The notes under the pieces were generated by a model. The model was not told where the DNA came from and ran no database searches. It worked only from the letters and a program-made list of their open reading frames with translations. A stretch of DNA of 64,000 nt from Rhizobium lentis (lineage in GTDB: Bacteria; Pseudomonadota; Alphaproteobacteria; Rhizobiales; Rhizobiaceae): contig NZ_JACHBD010000013.1 of the NCBI RefSeq assembly GCF_014200175.1, positions 1 through 64,000 of the forward strand, written 5' to 3'. How positions within the stretch are numbered: position 1 is the stretch's first letter; each line of letters starts with the position of its first letter. Shown here one piece after another: positions 1-10,163 of this stretch. Position numbers and translations under genes: made by a program.

Positions 1-415
1 AATCCCGCCCCTTGGGCGTCGCTATGCTGATTTCTCTGATACTCTTCATTGTCCTCGATCGGCCTTGCTCGTTGCACTGCGCGCCGGCTCGATCGAACGA
101 ATTCTCTGCGGGGTTTGCTGCTTTCGACAACGCGCTCGTGCCCACGCACCCCTTCATGGCATTCTGACCGCAAGGCCTTTGTCTGTCAGAATGAGCTGCC
201 CGCCGGCGCCTCGGCCGTGGTGCAAGCGATAACGCAGCGACCATGCCAGTCCTGACCAGACATCCGCTGCGCGCGGCGTGTGCACGATCTTGTTGCGAAA
301 GGTTACTCCGTCGCAGGCTGTTCACGAGGTTGGATCGAACGTCACCGAATTACCATACTCAAAATTGTAGTTCCTCGTACTAATGTGCTCGACTCATTAG
401 TGTAAATTGAATTAG
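1..415. other. No recognisable gene
   Basis: Only short overlapping open frames on both strands are present, none with a family motif I recognise. A 47-codon frame starts at 24 and the plus frame from 49 has an unlike-protein composition. This may be the degraded end of a gene lying left of the window. I assign nothing here. Confidence 0.5.
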
Positions 416-506
416 ATGCTTCTTGGGTGGGGCATCCAACTCTCTGGGCAACTCCGCGAGGCGCGGCGAGCTAACTCGCACCCACCTGTTGCCGTCGGGG
501 TTAGAA

Positions 507-650
507 ATGAAAATCGCAATCGCAATTGCAATCTTGGTTGTATGGTCCACGTTCTCGCTGTCTGTCTCGGCAGCTTCCGCTCACAGTGGCGGAACGGATT
601 CAAACGGCTGCCACACCAATCACAAGACCGGAGATTACCATTGCCATTGA
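507..650 (+). CDS. Small exported YHYH-like protein
   Basis: A 47-residue protein begins with a clear signal peptide (MKIAIAIAILVVWSTFSLSV). The mature part ends in a short Cys/His block, GGTDSNGCHTNHKTGDYHCH, of the kind seen in small YHYH/excalibur-like secreted proteins that may bind metal. I chose the ATG at 507 rather than the longer frame from 423 because it puts the hydrophobic signal at the N-terminus. The stop overlaps the proposed TTG start of the next gene, which suggests translational coupling. The function is unknown. Confidence 0.6.
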   Translation: MKIAIAIAILVVWSTFSLSVSAASAHSGGTDSNGCHTNHKTGDYHCH

Positions 651-919
651 AATCGTTGTTGATGGCCGCCGTCCTGACGCTATCGCTTCCGGCGAACACC
701 TTCGCCTGGGATGGTGTAGATAGCGATTCTGGCGGTGCGGTCGAGATTGGCAAAGGCAATCTAGTCAGATCGGGACAGACCGTCGAGGTTTACGACTACG
801 AAGCGGGCGAGTACCGTGACGTTGATGTCCAAAGCATCCAGCGTTCTGGAGGCTCGGTCGAGGTCGAGGTTTACGACAACGAAAGCGGCGAATACCGCAC
901 CTTTGAAATGGACGACTGA
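647..919 (+). CDS. DUF5334-family exported protein
   Basis: The frame encodes a signal peptide (MKSLLMAAVLTLSLPANTFA) followed by about 70 acidic residues with two related blocks, VEVYDYEAGEYRDVDVQSI and VEVYDNESGEYRTFEMDD. This WDG...GNLVR...VEVYDYE pattern is what I know as DUF5334, small exported proteins of unknown function. I propose the TTG at 647, which overlaps the upstream TGA; an ATG at 662 would shorten the signal peptide. The long upstream extension to 416 is a shadow of the preceding gene. Confidence 0.6.
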   Translation: MKSLLMAAVLTLSLPANTFAWDGVDSDSGGAVEIGKGNLVRSGQTVEVYDYEAGEYRDVDVQSIQRSGGSVEVEVYDNESGEYRTFEMDD

Positions 920-1104
920 TAAAGTGGGCCGCCCTAAAAAGGGCGGCTGCTGCTATCGTTGCCATAGCGATTGGTGTCTTTGCCGCGGAGCTATCCTCTC
1001 CCAATGACCAACTCGTCAAAGATAGTCTTAAACTCCTCAAAAGAAGCTTCGATCACGATCCGTCCAGGCGATTTAGATGTCTCCTCAGTTTTACGTCGCC
1101 TTGA
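916..1104 (+). CDS. Possible small membrane/exported protein without an ATG
   Basis: Right after the DUF5334 stop a third frame stays open for about 60 codons and reads like a signal-anchored peptide: KWAALKRAAAAIVAIAIGVF, then a charged helix (DQLVKDSLKLLKR). There is no ATG/GTG/TTG in frame at the expected place, so initiation would need CTG (916) or ATA (919). The 3' end runs slightly into the convergent phasin gene. It may be a genuine third gene of a small secreted-protein operon, or the start may be lost. Confidence 0.25.
   Translation: MIKWAALKRAAAAIVAIAIGVFAAELSSPNDQLVKDSLKLLKRSFDHDPSRRFRCLLSFTSP
928..947 (+). terminator. 8-bp perfect hairpin, weak terminator candidate
   Basis: GCCGCCCT and AGGGCGGC form a perfect 8-bp stem around a 4-base A loop, 9 nt after the DUF5334 stop. 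No T-run follows, so factor-independent termination is doubtful. It could be an mRNA-stabilising hairpin. Confidence 0.3.
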
Positions 1105-1546
1105 GGTCCGTCAGCACCTTGTCAAAAGCATCCTTGACCGGCTTTGAGATTTCCTCCACCGTCCTGCTTGCGAGTACCCGGAATTCCTTGGCGTGCTGCA
1201 AACTTGTCTCAACCCGCTTGCGCAGGAAGGTCGACTGCAGTTCGAGGACCTGCGACGGCGAATTTGCGCTAAGCAAAGCTTGCAGATGCGAGAAGCCGGC
1301 CTCGGCGTCGGCCTGCAGTGCAGCGATCGTCTTCCACGACAATTCGTTGCCGAACAGACTTGTCGTTTCGAGGATCGGAGGCAGCATTTTCTGTGTCGCT
1401 TCAGCGCCGGACGCAAATTTCAAAAAAGCCTCTGTCACCTGCTTGTTCCCCTTTTCAACGGATGCGCCGAACTGATCTGGCACCTTGAGCGGCGATGACG
1501 CCGGGTTTTCGATCGTTTCAAAGGATCTTTCGGAAATCTTGGTCAT
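1091..1546 (-). CDS. Phasin-family protein
   Basis: A 151-residue, largely helical amphipathic protein. The segment from about residue 35 to the end (KQVTEAFLKFASGAEATQKM ... SLQHAKEFRVLASRTVEEIS) has the pattern of the Phasin_2 family, which coats polyhydroxybutyrate granules. It has no signal peptide. The ATG at 1546 is preceded by an AAGGAAA ribosome-binding site. Plasmid-borne phasin paralogues are common in rhizobia. The gene is monocistronic, reading leftwards and convergent with the small secreted genes. Confidence 0.75.
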   Translation of the reverse strand: MTKISERSFETIENPASSPLKVPDQFGASVEKGNKQVTEAFLKFASGAEATQKMLPPILETTSLFGNELSWKTIAALQADAEAGFSHLQALLSANSPSQVLELQSTFLRKRVETSLQHAKEFRVLASRTVEEISKPVKDAFDKVLTDLKAT

Positions 1547-2756
1547 AGCGTTTTCCTTCTCATTGAGTTGGTTGCAAGCTGTGACGTCGGGATTGCCCCT
1601 TCCGCCGGCGGACTATGCAGGCCGCTTGGTAGAACGTCGGGCCGATGACGAACCGTCATGTGGCCTCCGTTCCGTTCGTTTCATGAACCGGCATCATGCA
1701 GACTGCTTTCTGCCGCTTGTAACCAGGGATCAGCAAACACCATGCCAACTGCTCAGACGCTCCAAGAAGATGATTTTTGTTTATCGATGGGCGGATTGAT
1801 CGGTATTTGGCGGAGAGACCGGCGAACAAACGTTCTAATCTCGACAATTCGACAATAGGTGTCGGGTGCCCGACATTTGCGAGACATGTGGACAGCTGAG
1901 ATCGGGACAAGCGAATGAGCATGTAATTCAATCGCGCTCAGGATCGTCCTGTGCCGGATCGTATTGAGCCTGCGGGGTGGAAAGTGACGTTGCGGTCCTC
2001 GCCGCAAGTGCCTCCGTCAGCCGCGCACTGGTGTTTGCCTTGACGGTCAGCTTGCGCGAGACATTGCGTGCAAGCGCAGTGCCTTCTTTACACCGGCCGT
2101 CATCTGGGTAGAAACCGCCGCATCCGCATCCGCGGAACCGGCATGGGACACGAATGTCACGATGTGTGGCGATCCGATCACGGGGCATCTGCCTTGGCAA
2201 CCGGATAATCGGTTCATCGCCGAGGGCCACGAGACAGCTGAACCGATTGGAACTACGGCGAGGCCCAAGGATCGTGTGCCTGTCTTGACCGGGGGCAGCT
2301 CGACTTCTCGCGAACGTATCCCTCGCGCGCTTATCAAACCTTGTCCCAGTCCTGCTGTTGCGCCACCTTCCGAGCTTGGAGACCATGAAAAGCGTCGCTG
2401 TTCGTTCGACAGCCTGAATGGGCGCTTGGCGCTTTGTTCGTAGCCCAGCTTGGGTCCATTCGGCTCGGAAACGGCATGCGCCTGCAGATCCTGTTCATCA
2501 CACGTTTCGAACGTAAGACCGAAGCCATCGGAGTGACGCCGTGATGCGATTTTCATTTGGTACGAAATTTGCTGGTTTTGGTAATACTCCGCTTGACCAA
2601 AGGCTCTGATGCCGGCCTCGTCGGACGAGGACTGATTTTAAATCAAGAGCGGAGTTTCAGAACCTGACACGATGATTGGTTCGGTGCGTGTGGAACGCTT
2701 GGCGGCACGAGGATGACACCGAAAAATTTCGCGGGGTCTAATTAATGGAGTGAAAC
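1547..2756. other. 1.2-kb stretch without an assignable gene
   Basis: Several overlapping minus-strand frames exist (1656-1931, 1928-2386, 2047-2556). None shows a family motif, good ribosome-binding site or consistent composition, and the open reading moves between frames. This looks like a decayed gene or gene fragments between the phasin and aquaporin genes. The final part before 2757 is probably the aquaporin promoter region. Confidence 0.4.
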
Positions 2757-3460
2757 ATGAAAAAGTATGTTTGCGAATTCTTCGGAACCTTTACGCTTGT
2801 CTTCCTCGGCTGCGGCACACTGCTCTATATGCGTCTAGAGGTGGGCCTGCTGGGTGTCGCTTTAGCCTTCGGAATGACCGTGGTTGCTATGGCCTACACG
2901 ATTGGCCCAGTCTCGGGTGCGCATCTTAATCCGGCGGTCAGCCTGGGTTTCCTTGTGTCGCGCCGACTGAGAGCGTGGGACTTTGTCGGGTATGCGTCTG
3001 CTCAATGTGCAGAGCTATCGCGGCGGCGGGCACGCTCTACCTTATCGCTATGGAAAAGGTCGACGGCTACGATATCACCATAGAAGGTTTCGCTCAAACC
3101 GGCTGGATAGTCTATGGGTGGAGAGCCGCGTTCCTTTTTGAGTTCATCGCCACGTTCCTGTTCGTGACTGTATTCCTCAAATGCACGGCAGAGGGGGGCG
3201 CTGTCGCACGATTGGCGATTGGACTTACCTTAGTTGCGGTCCACCTTGGCGGTATCACGGTTTCTGGTTCTTCTGTGAATCCAGCACGATCGATCGGCCC
3301 AGCACTTTTCGCAGGAGGGGCGGCACTCTCTCAACTGTGGCTTTATATATTTGCGCCAATGCTCGGTGCTGTTGCAGCCGGCCTTCTTCAGCTCAGGGGG
3401 ATCCTCGCGTCAAGCAAGCCGCAAAGTCTGCGCAAAGTTCGTGCGGCCCATCGAGCTTAA
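2757..3460 (+). pseudogene. aqpZ: Aquaporin Z-type channel, frameshifted
   Basis: The frame from 2757 encodes the N-terminal half of a major intrinsic protein with the first NPA box (GAHLNPAVSLGF). After about 3008 the homologous sequence continues in another frame (AIAAAGTLYLIA ... SGSSVNPARSIGPALF), giving the second NPA box and the last helices. The combined length, about 234 residues, matches AqpZ. The break lies near ...CAQCA|GAIA..., about 3005-3015, and looks like a one-base loss. An intact protein would be an inner-membrane water channel. A strong ATG with GGAGTG upstream supports the start. Confidence 0.8.
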
Positions 3461-3600
3461 ATATCGGTCTGCCCTCGCCCGGCCCCAGTTTTCGCAACGG
3501 TGCTGTAGAATCGGAAGCGCGGCAAGGATAAGCGAGCGCAGACACATTCGCTTCGAGATTTTGACTGCTCGCGCACCATAAAGCTGAGGCTGCCGCCAAT

Positions 3601-5522
3601 TTACTCTCTAGTGCAATTGACCGGTAGAATTTTCTCGGTCCCAACACAGGCCTTCATATCGTCGCGGCGGAACCAGATCGCGCGTCCGCATCTGAGCGGC
3701 GGGTTGCCAGCGGTGAAGACGATCTGCTCGTCGGCCCGCATGCGCAGCACCTCATGCGGCTGGATCAGGGGTCTGGCGGCGAGTTGCTTCGATCGCGTGC
3801 GCGACGATCCTTTCGACTGAACACTGCGGCTGATCTGGTCGATCTCGACGGTCGCCATGCCGCAACGGCGCGAGATGTAGTCCGCGGTCTCGGAATCGTT
3901 GAACGCTGCAAAGGATATCCAGCTTGCGCTCTCGAACCATTTGCTGGCAGCGTCGCGACCGCCGTAGGTCTCGCGCATCTGGCCGATCGACTGGTAGATC
4001 GTGGTCAGCATGATACCATATTTGCGGCCGGCGTCGCGTGCGGTCTCCAGGATGCGCATGTAGCCGAGGCGCGCCACCTCATCGAGGAGGAAGAGCGCCC
4101 TCCCCCGCATCTCGCCGTTGCGGTTGTAGATCGCGTTTAGAAACGAACCGATGATGACCCGCGCCAAGCCCGAATGCGTCTCCAACGTCTTGAGATCGAG
4201 ATTGATGAACACGTCCGTTTTTCCGTCTGCAAGATCACCCGTCGTAAAACTCGTTCCCGACACCAAGGCGGCGTAGTTCGGGTAGGATAGCCAGTGGGTT
4301 TCCTTGACCGCGTTAGCATAGACGCCCGAGAAGGTTTCCGGTGTCATGTTGACGAAGGCCGCGACATTTTCCTTCACGAAATCTGAACTTGAATCGTCGT
4401 AGATTTCCTGCAACCGCTTTCGCAGTTTGGGTTCGGGCTCGGACAAGTTCTTGCGTACTTGCCGGAGCGTCTGGTCGCTTTCCGTCGTGTGGCCGGAGAG
4501 GCAAACGTCGGCAATCAGCGCGGTGAGCAATTGCAAGGCCGAGGCGCGGAAGAAGTCGTCGCGAACCCACGGGCGCCACCGCTGTCGCTTATAATCCACG
4601 ATGCGACGGAGGCAATATCCTCCTCCTTCGTTCCGCCGAAGCGGCCGATCCAGTCGAGCGCGTTGAAACCGATCTCCGACTGCTTCGGATCGAGGACGAA
4701 GACGTCGCGGTTGGCGTTGCCACGGTGTTTCGACACAATTGGCGCGACCTCGTTCGACGGATCGAGGACGACGAGCGCAGCGCCCCATGTCAGCGCCGTC
4801 GGAATCGTGACTGACGTCGTCTTGAAGCCGCCCGATCCGGCGAAAACGATGCCATGAGACGAGCCGAACGAGCCGTCGAAGCAAAGCAGCGGCGACTTGC
4901 CACCTGCTCCCCAGGTCTCGGCACTGCCGGCGCGAAACGGCTGGGATGCAGTGCTGTCGCGGTCGACGCGATAGCACTCGCCGATGACGACTCCGCCGGT
5001 CTCGGGAAACAATTTTTCGGCTAGTAATAGTTTCATCCAGTCCGCGTCGCCGTGCAGAGCCCGTTTTCCAACGATGCGTTTCGGCTCGGCCTTGGCGAAT
5101 GCGGCATTACCGGCAATCGCCACCCGCACGCCGAACAGCGCCGACATCAGCACCGTGGTGGTGCCGATCGCCGTTGCGGGATCGAGATAGTTGAAGATCG
5201 ATCTGCCGGCCGGGACTTGTTCGAAAAACGCGGAGAGTCGCGATGCCTCGCGCATGACAGCAATGAGGAGCGCGGCTATCGCGCCGGTGACAACGCCCCA
5301 TCCGGCCGTCTTGATCCGCACCGAGCCGGCGCTCGCAAACAAGAAGACGATGCCGACGACCGACGCGGCGACATAGGGCAGAGCGATACCGGCGCGGCCG
5401 AGCATCTGCCGGGCGGCATCGCTCTTGCCGAAAGGGGCGAGCCAGTGTTCGATCCCTGTCGTTCCGATGGCCGCCAGCATCATCAAAGTTGAGGGTGCAA
5501 CGAACAGCACGATCCTATTCAT
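3601..5522 (-). pseudogene. traG: Conjugal coupling protein TraG (VirD4-like), frameshifted
   Basis: TraG is the inner-membrane ATPase that delivers the relaxosome to the mating channel. The N-terminal part (from ATG 5522) has two or more membrane segments and the TraG Walker A (GSGGFKTTS). Near 4565-4580 homology jumps frame: after ...ISDSGGARG the family sequence resumes as VRDDFFRASALQLLTALIAD in the frame ending at 3601. That part carries the Walker B-like LFLLDEVARLG. Joined, the length is about 640 residues, normal for the family. The start overlaps the traD stop (ATGAATAG), so traC-traD-traG form one leftward operon from the oriT region. A base indel explains the break; sequencing error is possible. 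Confidence 0.88.
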
Positions 5523-5730
5523 GGGTCTCTCTAAACGCCACAGCACCGATAACGGCAAGCCGTGAGCGCTCCTGTGCGTCTTCCTTCAGTCGCGCGGCGG
5601 CATCAATGAGGAGCCCGAGCAGTAGCGCGCGCTTCTCGTCTCGCAGCCCCGCCTTGACGATAAGGCCGCCGAGCTCAATCTTTTCGCGTGTGTCCTTCTT
5701 GCGGGCGTCGGATGTCGTGGATCTTCGCAT
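5515..5730 (-). CDS. traD: Conjugal transfer protein TraD
   Basis: A 71-residue basic/helical protein (MRRSTTSDARKKDTREKIEL ... LGLLIDAAARLKEDAQERSR). It has the size and sequence pattern of the small Ti/Sym-plasmid TraD, an accessory protein of DNA processing; it is unrelated to F-plasmid TraD. The start at 5730 lies 4 nt after the traC stop, and its stop overlaps the traG ATG. It is the middle gene of the traCDG operon, read away from oriT. Confidence 0.85.
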   Translation of the reverse strand: MRRSTTSDARKKDTREKIELGGLIVKAGLRDEKRALLLGLLIDAAARLKEDAQERSRLAVIGAVAFRETHE

Positions 5731-5734
5731 TCGC

Positions 5735-6031
5735 TCAAGCCTCGCCAGTCCTGCCCTCAGCCGCGCCAGGCGGGTGTTGCGCGGAGAGTGTGCCCCCCTC
5801 CCCATTGTTGGAGGCGCCTTTCCCTCCGTTCGGACGGGCCTTGCCTCCGCGAAATCGTTTCGCCAGTTCCTCGAACGCTGCCTGCAATTCACTCTCGTCG
5901 ATCTCGACTTCGCCGAGCCCGGCTTTCAGCGCGATCCGGCCGATCCGCTCGGCCTCCCGGGTCTCGGCGAGCTTCAATTGTTCTTGGAGCCTGGCGATTT
6001 CGTCGCGGATTTTCGAGGTAGGTTTCTTCAT
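5735..6031 (-). CDS. traC: Conjugal transfer protein TraC
   Basis: A 98-residue protein opening with MKKPTSKIRDEIARLQEQLK, a coiled-coil-forming segment, followed by RIGRIALKAGLGEVEIDESE and a Gly/basic tail. This matches Ti-type TraC, a relaxosome accessory protein that acts at oriT with TraA. It is the first gene of traCDG, starting about 140 nt from the nick region and divergent from traA. A short inverted repeat (CGAAAG/CTTTCG, 6053-6069) lies just upstream of its ATG. Confidence 0.88.
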   Translation of the reverse strand: MKKPTSKIRDEIARLQEQLKLAETREAERIGRIALKAGLGEVEIDESELQAAFEELAKRFRGGKARPNGGKGASNNGEGGTLSAQHPPGAAEGRTGEA

Positions 6032-6103
6032 GTCCGGATGTCTCCTTGGGTGCGAAAGCTAGTCTTTCGGACCCATCTTCCGAATGTCGGTGCGGAACGC
6101 ACT

Positions 6104-6119
6104 ACTGTGAATACTACAA
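6104..6119 (+). promoter_or_regulatory. 16-nt motif shared with the traI promoter region
   Basis: ACTGTGAATACTACAA lies between traC and traA. The same 16-mer with one change (C for A) is on the minus strand at 24428-24443, upstream of traI-trb. Finding it in just the two places where the quorum-regulated tra and trb transcripts should start makes it a candidate tra box or other coordinate-control site. It does not resemble the classical Ti tra box palindrome. Confidence 0.45.
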
Positions 6120-6175
6120 TCGCCAAGGGCGATGCTTTCCTGGATGATCCCGGCCGCTCGACAAGGGCGGCATCC

Positions 6176-6225
6176 GAAGGGCGCAATTATACGTCGCTGA
6201 CGCGACGTCCTTTTGATAGCGCCTG
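6176..6225 (+). other. Origin of transfer (oriT), RSF1010/Ti type
   Basis: The stretch contains GAAGGGCGCAATTATACGTC followed by GCTGACGCGACGTCC. This closely matches what I know of the Ti-plasmid oriT: the RSF1010-like nick core (AAGGGCGCAATTA, nick on the complementary strand near TTGCGCCCTT) and the adjacent small inverted repeat (ACGTCGC/GCGACGT). Its location between divergent traC and traA is the standard one. It is where the TraA relaxase would cut and start transfer. Confidence 0.85.
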
Positions 6226-6286
6226 GCGGGGCCGATCTCGCTGCCGAACAAGTTGATTTTGCTCGCAATCGGGAGATAACTCCTCT

Positions 6287-9200
6287 GTGGCCGTCCCTCA
6301 TTTCTCCGTCAGGGCATTGTCGCCCGCGGCTCCGGCCGCAGCGCTGTGCTGTCGGCGGCCTACCGGCATTGCGCGAAGATGGAATACGAGCGCGAGGCCC
6401 GTGCGATTGACTACACGCGCAAGCAGGGCCTGCTGCATGAAGAGTTCGTGGTCCCGGTCGATGCACCGCAATGGCTGCGGGCGATGATTACCGATCGCTC
6501 CGTCTCCGGGGCCTCCGAGGCCTTCTGGAATAGCGTCGAAACCTTCGAGAAACGTGTCGATGCCCAACTCGCCAAGGACGTGACCATTGCGCTGCCGGTG
6601 GAACTCTCGACCGCGCAGAACATCGGGCTGGTGAGGGATTTCGTCGAGCGGTACATCAGATCGAAGGGGATGGTGGCCGACTGGGTCTATCACGACGCAC
6701 CCGGCAATCCGCATGTGCACTTGATGACGACGCTCCGGCCGCTGACCGAAGATAGTTTCGGAGCCAAGAAGGTCGCACTGACAGGCCCTGACGGCAATCC
6801 TCTGCGCAACGATGCCGGCAAGATCGTCTACGAGGTCTGGGCCGGCAGCCTCGACGATTTCAACGCCCTTCGCGACGGCTGGTTCGCCTGTCAGAACCGG
6901 CACCTGGCTCTTGCCGGCCTAGACCTCCGCGTCGACGGCCGCTCCTTCGAGAAGCAGGGGATCGAGCTCGCGCCGACCGTCCACCTCGGTGTCGGCGCCA
7001 AGGCGATCGAACGGAAGTCGAAAGAAGCCGAGCGGGATATTTCGCTGGAGCGGCTGGAGCTGCTGGAGGAGCGCCGGGCTGAAAACTCCCGCCGCATCCA
7101 GCTCCGCCCCGAGCTCGTGCTCGACTTGATCACGCGGGAGAAGAGCGTCTTCGACGAACGCGACGTCGCCAAGATCCTCCACCGCAATATCGACGACGCT
7201 GGCCTCTTTCAAAATCTGTTGGCAAGGATCCTGCAAAGCCCGGAGACGCTCCGGCTCGAACGCGAACGCATCGAACTTTCAAGCGGCCGACGCGAGCCGG
7301 CGCGCTACACGACGCGGGATCTCATCCGGCTCGAGGCGGAGATGGCCAACCGCGCGATCTGGTTGGCTCAACGCTCCTCTCACGGGATTGCGGAAGCTGT
7401 GCGCGAAGCCACCTTCGCGCGTCACTTGCGCCTCTCGGACGAGCAGAAGACGGCGATCGCACATATTACTGGCGGCGAGCGCATCGCCGCGGTGATCGGA
7501 CGTGCCGGTGCCGGCAAGACGACGACGATGAAGGCGGGGCGCGAAGCGTGGGAAGCCGCCGGCTATCGCGTTGTCGGTGGGGCGCTTGCGGGCAAGGCCG
7601 CCGAGGGTTTGGAGAAGGAAGCCGGAATTGTCTCCCGCACGCTGTCATCATGGGAACTGCGCTGGAACCAGGGCCGTAGTCAGCTCGACGACAAGACCGT
7701 ATTCGTTCTCGATGAAGCGGGCATGGTGTCGTCGCGGCAGATGGCGCTGTTCGTCGAAGCGGCAACCCAGTCTGGCGCCAAACTGGTGCTTGTCGGAGAT
7801 CCGGAACAGCTGCAGCCGATCGAAGCCGGAGCTGCCCTCCGCGCCATTGTCGATCGCATCGGTTATGCCGAGCTCGAAACCATCTATCGCCAGCGCCTGC
7901 AATGGATGCGCGACGCGTCGCTCGATCTGGCCCGCGGAAATATTGGCAGAGCCGTGGAAGCCTATCGCGCGCAGGGCCGTGTCCACGGAGCCGAGCTGAA
8001 GGCTGATGCCCTGCAGGCACTGATCGCCGATTGGAACCGCGACTACGATCCTGCCAAAACAGCGATAATCCTCGCCCATCTGCGTCGCGACGTGCGCATG
8101 CTTAACGAAATGGCTCGGGCAACGCTCGTCGAGCGCGGTCTCGTCGCGGAGGGTTTTGCCTTCCGAACCGAAGACGGACACCGGAAATTTGCAGCCGGCG
8201 ACCAGATCGTGTTCCTGAAAAACGAGGGTTCGCTCGGCGTCAAGAACGGTATGCTCGCGAAGGTTCTTGAGGCAGGGCCCGGGCGCATCGTCGCGGAAGT
8301 CGGAGAAGGCGAGCACCGCCGCCAGGTCACGGTCGAGCAACGCTTCTACGCCAATCTCGATCACGGCTATGCCACCACGATCCACAAGAGCCAAGGTGCC
8401 ACCGTCGATCGCGTGAAAGTACTGGCGTCCCTCTCGCTTGACCGCCATCTCACCTACGTTGCCATGACGCGTCATCGCGAAGACCTTGGCCTGTATTACG
8501 GCCGGCGATCCTTTGCCAAGGCAGGCGGACTGAGCCCGATCCTGTCGCGCAGACAAGCCAAGGAAACAACGCTCGACTACGCCAGCGGCCGCTTCTACGC
8601 CCAAGCCCTTCGATTCGCCGAGGCCCGTGGTCTTCACCTCGTTAACGTCGCACGCACTGTCGTTCGCGACCGCCTTGCGTGGACCGTCCGGCAAAAGTCG
8701 AAGCTCGCCGAGCTTGGCGCACGTCTGGCGGCGATCGCCGGCAGGCTTGGTCTGTCCGCCGGCGCGGCCAAGACTACTCAACCGCGCAGCATCAAGAAGG
8801 CAAAACCCATGGTATCGGGCATCACCACGTTCCCAAAATCGCTGGAACAGGCCGTCGAAGACCGGCTTGCCGCCGACCCCGGCTTGAAGAAGCAATGGGA
8901 GGAAGTCTCGGGGCGCTTCCATCTCGTCTACGCTCAGCCGGAAGAAGCGTTCAAGGCCGTCAACGTCGAGGCGATGCTGAAGGACGAAGCTGCGGCGAAA
9001 TCCACTATTGCCAGGATCGGTTCCGAACCGGAGAGCTTTGGTGCCTTGAAAGGTAAGACTGGGCTCCTTGCCGGCCGCGCCGACAAGCAGGCCCGAGAAA
9101 TGGCCGTCACCAATGCACCGGCGCTTGCCCGGAACCTGGAACGCTATCTGCTTCAGCGCACGGAGGCGGAACACAAATATGAAGCCGAGGAGCACGCTGC

Positions 9201-9600
9201 CCGCCTGAAGGTCTCCCTAGACATTCCAGCGCTGTCGCCGGCGGCAAAACAAACGCTCGAACGCGTCCGTGACGCCATCGATCGCAACGATCTTCCCGCA
9301 GGCCTCGAATACGCGCTCGCCGACAACTTGGTGAAGGCCGAACTCGAAGGCTTTGCGAGAGCCGTATCGGAACGTTTCGGGGAACGCACCTTCCTGCAGC
9401 TTGCGGCCAAGGACACGAGCGGTCAGACCTTCCAGTCAGTGACCTCAAGCATGTCTGCGGGGCAAAAGGCGGAGGTGCAAACGGCCTGGAGCGCTATGCG
9501 CACGCTTCAGCAACTTTCGACGCATGAGCGCACGACCGAAGCACTTAAGCAGACTGTGACGCTGCGGCAAACGAGGAGCCAGGGGCTCTCGCTTAAATGA
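6287..9600 (+). pseudogene. traA: Relaxase/helicase TraA, N-terminal frameshift
   Basis: TraA nicks oriT (MobA/MobL relaxase) and unwinds the plasmid (TraI-like SF1 helicase). The expected N-terminus begins at GTG 6287 (MAVPHFSV), but after about 6312 the homologous sequence moves to another frame (IVARGSGRSAVLSAAYRHCA) that stays open to 9600. GTCAGGGCATTG appears where GTCAGCATTG is expected. The long frame keeps the presumed catalytic Tyr (SAAYRH), the histidine motif (GNPHVHLM), helicase Walker A (GRAGAGKTT, about 385 residues into it) and DEAGM. Only the first beta-strand is lost. A fallback start (GTG 6346) would give a truncated, probably impaired relaxase. The stop overlaps traF by ATGA. 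Confidence 0.88.
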
Positions 9601-10163
9601 CGCTTCAAGTTCGAACACACACACGAGCCTCTGCCCAGCGAAGGCGAGCCGCCAGCACTCTGTCAGTTGCAGCGGGCGCCGCCGCGCTGATGTCATTGGG
9701 TGGTTACCTGGGTGGCTATCGCGTCAACCTGACGCCGAGCGAGCCGCTCGGCCTCTGGCAGATCGTCCTCCTCAACCGTTCGCCACGCGTTGGCGACCTG
9801 GTGTTCATCTGCCCGCCAGACACAGCCACTATGCGCGAAGCGAGAACTCGGGGTTACCTCCGCTCCGGCCTTTGCCCCGGCCATCTCGCCCCGATGATCA
9901 AGTCGGTGGCTGCGGTCGGCGGTCAGCGGGTCGAGGTCGCGAACGAGGTAAGGGTCGATGGGCGCTCGGTTCGTGCTTCCGCGGTCTCGGGAAAAGATGG
10001 AGAAGGTCGGCCGCTGACACGGTTTTCCGGCGGCGTGGTGCCGCCCGGTGACGTCTTCCTGCATTCCGCCTTCGCCGGCTCGTTCGATTCGCGCTACTTC
10101 GGGCCTGTGCCGGCATCTGCCATTGTCGGTCTGGCGCGCGAGATGCTGACCTATGCGCCATAA
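9597..10163 (+). CDS. traF: Conjugal transfer signal peptidase TraF
   Basis: A 188-residue S26-type protease anchored by one N-terminal membrane segment (about residues 22-45). Ti/RP4-type TraF processes and cyclises the TrbC pilin in the periplasm. The serine region (TPSEPLGLWQI) and the later lysine region (MIKSVAAVGGQRVEV) fit the Ser/Lys dyad of the family, and FDSRYFGPVP near the end is the usual last box. The ATG overlaps the traA stop and the end overlaps traB, so traAFBH is one transcript. Confidence 0.88.
   Translation: MTLQVRTHTRASAQRRRAASTLSVAAGAAALMSLGGYLGGYRVNLTPSEPLGLWQIVLLNRSPRVGDLVFICPPDTATMREARTRGYLRSGLCPGHLAPMIKSVAAVGGQRVEVANEVRVDGRSVRASAVSGKDGEGRPLTRFSGGVVPPGDVFLHSAFAGSFDSRYFGPVPASAIVGLAREMLTYAP

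Noticed and set aside
1928..2556. Overlapping minus frames as a frameshifted real gene
   Set aside because: No stretch in either frame matches a family I know, so a pseudogene call cannot be supported.
7648..9195. Long minus-strand frame (515 codons) inside traA
   Set aside because: It is antisense to a clearly conserved helicase and shows no family motifs; high-GC shadow frame.
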